Of a stretch of 49,485 nt of DNA, positions 44,746 to 49,485 are shown piece after piece (within the stretch, counting starts at the first letter, position 1; each line of letters starts with the position of its first letter). Below the pieces are notes generated by a model. The model made no database searches, was not told where the DNA came from, and was given only the letters and a program-made list of their open reading frames with translations. Source of the DNA: Legionellaceae bacterium (GTDB lineage Bacteria > Pseudomonadota > Gammaproteobacteria > Legionellales > Legionellaceae); assembly GCA_947504875.1 (NCBI GenBank), contig CANNJI010000005.1, positions 1 through 49,485 on the forward strand, in the 5' to 3' direction. The position numbers and the translations under genes were made by a program.

Positions 44746-45882
44746 ATGAAAGTAATGATAGTTCTCAACACCGCATGGAATTTAGTGAACTTTAGAGCAG
44801 GATTAATTCGTGCATTGGTGAGCCAAGGGCATGAGGTGATTGCTGTTGCGCCGATGGACCGTTACGCACAGTCGCTTGCTTTGCTGGGTTGTCGCTATGT
44901 TCCTTTACCCATGGATAATAAAGGAACGCACCCTTTAAAAGACGGGTTATTGTTCTTGCGATTTTTAAAATTATTATGGCGTGAACAACCCAATGTGGTG
45001 CTCATGTATACCATCAAGCCTAACATTTATGGTTCTTTGGCGGCCCATTGCCTAGGTATTCCTGTGATCAACAACATTGCGGGTTTGGGCTCAGTATTTA
45101 TTAAAATGAACTGGCTCACCCAAATGGTGAGGGTGATGTATCGTTTCGCTTTAAGGCGCTCTGCAACAGTTTTTTTTCAGAATAAAGATGATTGCGAGAT
45201 GTTTGTTGAGATGGGGTTAGTGAGCGCAGAAAAAACTGATTGTCTTCCCGGTTCAGGAATCAACTTAAAACAATTTTCATCCCAAGGTATGCTGACAATA
45301 CGGCCTTATGAGGATGTTTCATTACAAAAGAAACTTCGTTTTATGCTTGTGGCCCGTATGTTATGGGACAAAGGGGTAGGGGAGTATGTTCAAGCTGCTC
45401 GTATTATTAAACAAAAATACCCTGATGTAGAGCTTTGTTTGTTAGGTTTTCTTGATGTAGACAATCCGTCGGCAATTTCTCGTTCACAGATGGATGAATG
45501 GGTGAGTGAGGGGGTTGTTAATTATTTAGGTTTATCGGATGATGTGAGACAACACTTGTTCGATGCTGATTGCATTGTATTGCCCTCTTACCGTGAAGGG
45601 CTGCCGCGGTCGTTACTTGAGGCAGCAGCAATGGAGCGCCCCATTGTGACCACCGATGCTGTGGGGTGTCGAGATGTGGTTGAACATGGCCTTAATGGTT
45701 TGATTTGTCGCGCGCGCGACGCTGATGATCTTGCCAATAAAATGGAAGACATGATCAACCTAACGCCTGCTTCACGTCAAGCGATGGGGCGGCAGGGGCG
45801 TTTGATGGTAGAGCGCCAGTTTGATGAACAGATTGTTATTGATAAGTACTTGAAAGCGATTGCATTGATTACATTGAAGTAA
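44746..45882 (+). CDS. Glycosyltransferase family 4 (PglA-like)
   Basis: GT-B transferase of 378 residues. The N-terminus with NTAWNLVNFRAGLI (8-21), IAGLGSVF (111-118) and Ex7E at E284-E292 (EGLPRSLLE), then VGCRDVVEHG, matches PglA and WbnK-like enzymes that add a second sugar to an undecaprenyl-diphospho HexNAc. Being next to the WecA-like initiator, it probably adds the second residue. It has the strongest ribosome site in the cluster. Confidence 0.88.
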   Translation: MKVMIVLNTAWNLVNFRAGLIRALVSQGHEVIAVAPMDRYAQSLALLGCRYVPLPMDNKGTHPLKDGLLFLRFLKLLWREQPNVVLMYTIKPNIYGSLAAHCLGIPVINNIAGLGSVFIKMNWLTQMVRVMYRFALRRSATVFFQNKDDCEMFVEMGLVSAEKTDCLPGSGINLKQFSSQGMLTIRPYEDVSLQKKLRFMLVARMLWDKGVGEYVQAARIIKQKYPDVELCLLGFLDVDNPSAISRSQMDEWVSEGVVNYLGLSDDVRQHLFDADCIVLPSYREGLPRSLLEAAAMERPIVTTDAVGCRDVVEHGLNGLICRARDADDLANKMEDMINLTPASRQAMGRQGRLMVERQFDEQIVIDKYLKAIALITLK

Positions 45883-45923
45883 TACTTCACGCTAAGTGTA
45901 TGTTTTTTTTAAAAGGATTTTTT

Positions 45924-46997
45924 GTGATCACATTGAATACATTGAATTTATCTATGGTTTGGGGTGCGGTTGGTTTTATTACAAGCACTTTTTTGTTGAT
46001 GGTCTTTGCTAAACGCTTAAAATTATTAGATTATCCTGGCGGGCGAAAGTGCCACCTGAGCCCAACGCCTGTGATTGGTGGTCTTTGTTTATATGTCGGC
46101 TTTACATCAGCGCTTTTGAGCGATACCGCTTTGTTCCATCAGGCATTTTATTTTTGGGCTTTTGCAGGTCTTATTGTATTGATAGGGGTGATTGATGATC
46201 GTCACGAAGCAAGTGCGCGCACGCGGTTGATCGTTCAAACCGTAGCTACGTTTGGGTTGGTTTATTTTTCCGGTGTTCAGCTAGAAAATTTAGGTGCATT
46301 GATAGTTCATGAGCCAATTCATTTGCATTGGTTAGCCATTGGGGTCAGCATTCTTTTTATTATATCCTTTCTTAATGCAATGAACATGTTAGACGGGATT
46401 GATGGCTTGGTCGGTGGTATTGCGCTAGGGCAGGCGAGTTTGCTGTGGATTTTGAGTGCTCGAGCTGGCTCTGGTTTACAGGATCTATTGTCAATTTTTA
46501 TAGGTCTTATGGTTTGCTTTCTTTTTTTCAATGTTTCTATTCGCAAAGGCAACAAAGCTAAGATTTTTCTGGGGGATGCAGGGAGCACATTCATTGCATT
46601 TTTCTTAATATGGGTTGCAATTTCTCTTTCTCAGCAAACGCATGTATCAAGCATTAAACCGATTACCGTATTGTGGTGCGTTTTATTTCCTTTTATGGAT
46701 TTGGTGACGGTATGTGTTATACGTTATCGCGAGGGTAAGCCATGTACCCTCGCAGGTCATGATCATATTCATCATATTTTAATGCGGCGAGGCATATCTC
46801 CTATTGGGGTGACGCTTCGTCTGAGTTTGTTTTCTTTGGGCATTGGATTGGTTGGATTGGTTTTTCAATATATTGCTATGCCAGAAAACGCACAGTTTTT
46901 TGTGATGGTTTGTTTGATCTTTGCATATGTTGTTAAAGTCAATCAGTTGTATTATCGTGAAAAAATTCTTCCATCAGAAAAAATAGGCATTGCATAA
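45924..46997 (+). CDS. wecA: Undecaprenyl-phosphate GlcNAc-1-phosphate transferase (WecA-like)
   Basis: Starts repeat-unit assembly by moving a HexNAc-1-phosphate to undecaprenyl phosphate in the inner membrane. About eleven membrane segments; motifs DDRHEAS (D91, D92), NAMNMLDGIDG (151-161), FLGDAGS (215-221) and HDHIHH (279-284) all match the WecA/MraY family. The GTG at 45924 is chosen because AAGGA lies 6 bases before it; the ATG at 45900 has no ribosome site. Length then is 357 residues. Confidence 0.92.
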   Translation: MITLNTLNLSMVWGAVGFITSTFLLMVFAKRLKLLDYPGGRKCHLSPTPVIGGLCLYVGFTSALLSDTALFHQAFYFWAFAGLIVLIGVIDDRHEASARTRLIVQTVATFGLVYFSGVQLENLGALIVHEPIHLHWLAIGVSILFIISFLNAMNMLDGIDGLVGGIALGQASLLWILSARAGSGLQDLLSIFIGLMVCFLFFNVSIRKGNKAKIFLGDAGSTFIAFFLIWVAISLSQQTHVSSIKPITVLWCVLFPFMDLVTVCVIRYREGKPCTLAGHDHIHHILMRRGISPIGVTLRLSLFSLGIGLVGLVFQYIAMPENAQFFVMVCLIFAYVVKVNQLYYREKILPSEKIGIA

Positions 46998-47041
46998 CTG
47001 CGCTATATTTTTGTATTTTAAAAACTTCGTATAGGATTTTT

Positions 47042-48025
47042 ATGTCATTAGAGCAAGGTGTATTTACTATTTCACTTGATTTTGAGTTGTTTTGGGGTAT
47101 GCGTGATAAACTTAAAATTCAAGAATATGAGCAAAATCTTATGGGGGTAGGACTGGTAGTACCAAAATTACTAGACTCTTTTGAAAAGTATAATATCCAT
47201 GCCACTTGGGCTACAGTAGGATTTTTATTTTTTCAGAATAAAGAGCATTTGAGCCAACATATGCCGTCGCATCTTCCCATGTATTTAAATGAAAAATTAT
47301 CCCCTTATCAATATCTTGTGTCTTCAAATAATTTAGATGAAAAATATCATTTTGCGCCAGATTTAATTTCATTAATTAGACAAAAAAAGGGGCAGGAAAT
47401 AGGAACGCATACCTTCTCACACTACTATTGTCTTGAAAAAGGGCAAACAGAAGCAACATTTGCTAGTGATATCTCAAAAGCGATTGAAGTAGCACAAAAC
47501 AATGGTTTGGAATTGAAAAGTCTAGTGTTTCCAAGGAATCAATGGAATCAAGAATATCTTAAAACACTTCGACAATTAGGTATTCTATGTTACAGGGGAA
47601 ATGAGCTGGGTTGGTTATATACGGCATCAAGTGGTCGAGCTCATAAAATAAAGAGGGGATTACGTCTTATTGATTCCTACATTAATCTTTCAGGCTATCA
47701 TACTTATAATACAGAGCGCTGCATTAATGATGAATTGATTAATTTGCCTGCGAGCCGTTTTTTACGTCCATACTCAAAAAAAATGGCACTTTTTGATGGG
47801 CTACGATTAAAGCGAATAACAAAAGCAATGGATGAGGCTGCAAAAAATAAAAAAATATTTCATCTGTGGTGGCATCCACATAATTTTGGGATTAACATCT
47901 CTCAAAACATGATGTTTCTTACCAAAATACTTGAGCATTTTAAATTACTTGAAGCAAAGAGGGGAATGGCTTGTTTGAATATGGGTGAGTTAAGTTCATT
48001 ATTAGGTGTTGCGCATGGAAAATAA
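47042..48025 (+). CDS. Polysaccharide deacetylase (NodB-like)
   Basis: A 327-residue CE4/NodB-fold protein. Metal and catalytic motifs are visible: LDFELFWG (D13) and the HxxxH of THTFSH (H123, H127). HATWATVGFL (53-62) is the family hallmark. No signal peptide, so it acts in the cytosol, likely on a lipid-linked sugar or an intermediate. It overlaps the formyltransferase gene by 11 bases, and the two enzymes may act in sequence. AGGA sits 6 bases before the ATG. Confidence 0.85.
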   Translation: MSLEQGVFTISLDFELFWGMRDKLKIQEYEQNLMGVGLVVPKLLDSFEKYNIHATWATVGFLFFQNKEHLSQHMPSHLPMYLNEKLSPYQYLVSSNNLDEKYHFAPDLISLIRQKKGQEIGTHTFSHYYCLEKGQTEATFASDISKAIEVAQNNGLELKSLVFPRNQWNQEYLKTLRQLGILCYRGNELGWLYTASSGRAHKIKRGLRLIDSYINLSGYHTYNTERCINDELINLPASRFLRPYSKKMALFDGLRLKRITKAMDEAAKNKKIFHLWWHPHNFGINISQNMMFLTKILEHFKLLEAKRGMACLNMGELSSLLGVAHGK

Positions 48026-48788
48026 AAAACTCCGTGTTGTCATGATGTGTGGTGATAGTGTATCAAGCCGGGTTATGTATCATGGTGTAGCCTGTGATGT
48101 AGAGGTGGTAGCTGTTATATTGGATACCAAAATATCTGCGCGAAAGATGATTAAGCGACGCATTAAAAAATTGGGCTTTACCAAAGTTCTCGGACAGATA
48201 GCCTTTTTTTTATTCAATAAAATTTTGTTTAAATTAACGAAAGATAGAATAAAAGAATTATTTGTTAGCTTTGAATTAAATAATTCTCCAATTCCAAATC
48301 ACCTGATGTTTAGCGTAGATAGTGTTAATAGTAAGGAATCAATAAAATTACTACAGACTTTGCAACCAGAAGCTGTTGTGGTTAATGGGACAAGAATCAT
48401 CTCAGGAGAGGTTCTTTCTTCAATAAAAGCGCCATTCATTAATACACATGTTGGAATAACACCAAACTATAGGGGCGTGCATGGTGGATACTGGGCGTTG
48501 GTAGAGGGAAAACCTGAGCATTGTGGTGTTACTGTTCATCTGGTTGATCAAGGGATAGATACTGGCGCGGTGCTTTATCAAGATATTATTTATCCGGGTA
48601 GGCGTGATAATTTTAATACATATCCTGTCCATCAAATGGCTAAAGCGATTCCCTTGATGCGGCTTGCGTTGAGAGATGTTTTAATGAATCAGATACAACC
48701 CCAAAAGTACCATGATGCGTCGAAATTGTGGTCACATCCTACGCTATTTGAGTACTTAAAAAATAGGATTTATGAGGGGGTGCGCTAA
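48015..48788 (+). CDS. Formyltransferase family protein
   Basis: Formyl_trans_N-type enzyme of 257 residues from the ATG at 48015 (a GTG at 48006 is rejected; TAGGTG is a better-placed site for the ATG). The catalytic triad is visible: N143 and H145 in FINTHVG, D182 in DQGIDTGAV, with PNYRG (150-154). Family members use 10-formyl-tetrahydrofolate to formylate a free amine; sugar N-formyltransferases are common in O-antigen loci. It is the last gene of the cluster. Confidence 0.85.
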   Translation: MENKKLRVVMMCGDSVSSRVMYHGVACDVEVVAVILDTKISARKMIKRRIKKLGFTKVLGQIAFFLFNKILFKLTKDRIKELFVSFELNNSPIPNHLMFSVDSVNSKESIKLLQTLQPEAVVVNGTRIISGEVLSSIKAPFINTHVGITPNYRGVHGGYWALVEGKPEHCGVTVHLVDQGIDTGAVLYQDIIYPGRRDNFNTYPVHQMAKAIPLMRLALRDVLMNQIQPQKYHDASKLWSHPTLFEYLKNRIYEGVR

Positions 48789-48799
48789 GTTTAAGCGAA

Positions 48800-48828
48800 G
48801 AACAATGAGGGAACAATGGAACAATAGG
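48800..48828. repeat. Short AACAAT repeats at the end of the cluster
   Basis: Three copies of AACAAT lie within 48789-48828 (in GAACAATGAGG, GAACAATGG and AACAATAGG), followed by GGGTCAGAGTCGATTGG. This kind of sequence often borders RAYT/IS200-like elements and probably marks the end of the transposase unit on the minus strand. Confidence 0.3.
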
Positions 48829-48843
48829 GTCAGAGTCGATTGG

Positions 48844-49329
48844 TTATTTCGTTGTTTCAATATATTTTTTAGATCTTCGATCCCCCCCTTTGGCAGAAGG
48901 TTCCACTCGACGAGCCAGCTGCTGCGCCACTGACTGTTTGAATTTACTATCACCGAGCGTCCAGCATTTATTGGTTGCCTCACGTATTTCATTTAATAGC
49001 TTCTGTTCCATTGGGCGCTGAAATAGTTTTTGGTAGTTTTGTTGCTGTTCTGTTGGAGTATTTCCCAATCTATAATATTCCAAATGAGGTTGAATCAGAG
49101 GATCTAACTGACCAAGTGCATTATGATGATAACTAGACCAAGGGTATTCTGAAAGATGCTCAATCATCCTTGCACGTATCGGATTCAGTTCGATGTAACG
49201 CATACAAGTGAACAAATATTGCTCTGTACTAATCAAACTGGCTTTGTACCGTCCTTCCCATAATGTACCTGTTCGTTGATAATGAGTATTAAAATATTGC
49301 ACATAATAGCGGCCCAGCATTTGCATCAT
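48844..49329 (-). CDS. REP-associated tyrosine transposase (5'-truncated)
   Basis: Y1_Tnp/IS200-type transposase fragment of 161 residues. GTLWEGRYKASLIS and YIELNPIRARMIE are the family's C-terminal core. The N-terminal region with the HUH motif is missing: the in-frame extension (28 codons, includes NTPTRIDGLAQ) reaches a TAG stop at 49414-49416 without any HxH. Full-length members have about 230 residues. Either the copy is broken or it is fused to unrelated sequence; the window ends soon after. A non-functional remnant is most likely. Confidence 0.7.
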   Translation of the reverse strand: MMQMLGRYYVQYFNTHYQRTGTLWEGRYKASLISTEQYLFTCMRYIELNPIRARMIEHLSEYPWSSYHHNALGQLDPLIQPHLEYYRLGNTPTEQQQNYQKLFQRPMEQKLLNEIREATNKCWTLGDSKFKQSVAQQLARRVEPSAKGGDRRSKKYIETTK

Positions 49330-49485
49330 TTGAGCAAGTCCATCTATTCTTGTTGGGGTGTTAACAGTGGTGTAAAAGCGCGTATATATGGCGCAGCCTT
49401 TAATTGAACAAGGCTAGCACAAACGAACTTAAAACATCCCCGTTGATTCGCACTACGATCACCTTGATTGACAGACTATTAAAAC
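49330..49485. other. Upstream sequence of the transposase remnant
   Basis: Non-coding to the window edge apart from the in-frame transposase extension to 49413. No terminal repeat or HUH-coding sequence is recognisable here. Confidence 0.3.

Noticed and set aside
45900-45923. ATG start for the WecA-like gene at 45900
   Set aside because: No ribosome site precedes it, and the AAGGA inside this stretch serves the GTG at 45924.

Overview
The window is AT-rich gammaproteobacterial DNA. Gene content points to Legionellales (Legionella, Aquicella or Berkiella type): a CMP-legionaminic acid pathway, VUT-family transporter, GH18 chitinase and RAYT transposase. Assignment is inferred from gene families only; no rRNA, tRNA or CRISPR was found.

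Left part, 1-5940, minus strand: a secreted GH18 chitinase; a MntA-HepT toxin-antitoxin pair; a VapBC pair; then an operon with a LexA-like XRE/S24 regulator, an unknown 188-residue protein, a VUT membrane transporter and a molybdenum-carrier/SLOG-like protein. A small HTH-like gene diverges from the regulator. The same palindrome, AGTATATACT, lies upstream of both toxin-antitoxin pairs.

Accessory stretch, 6105-10031: the small divergent gene, two unrecognised proteins (one with an ankyrin-like start, one long coiled coil; possible effectors), and 870 bp without an intact gene. That gap holds an intrinsic-terminator-like hairpin and the wreck of an AAA_14/DUF4143 ATPase gene. The wreck is interrupted by a 214-bp MITE-like element with 13-bp terminal inverted repeats and a 7-bp target duplication; removing it restores the ATPase reading frame across the junction.

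Main cluster, 10032-48788, plus strand: 35 tightly packed genes for a surface polysaccharide, probably expressed from a sigma70-like promoter at 9978-10006. Order: pgi; export control (Wzb phosphatase, Wza lipoprotein, Wzc tyrosine kinase); UDP-GlcNAc 4-epimerase; PglK-like ABC flippase; acyltransferase; legionaminic acid block (legB, legC, legH, legI, legG, ptmE, HemL-like aminotransferase, ptmA, unknown GT-B-like protein, legF, ptmF); methyltransferase; CDP-6-deoxyhexose block (rfbF, rfbG, epimerase, reductase); five glycosyltransferases; further SDRs; AsnB-like amidotransferase; Wzy-like polymerase; WecA-like initiating transferase; NodB deacetylase and a formyltransferase. The likely scheme is WecA priming on undecaprenyl phosphate, assembly by the glycosyltransferases, flipping by the ABC protein (no Wzx is present), polymerisation by the Wzy-like protein and export by Wzc/Wza.

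Right edge, 48789-49485: short AACAAT repeats and a 5'-truncated RAYT transposase on the minus strand.
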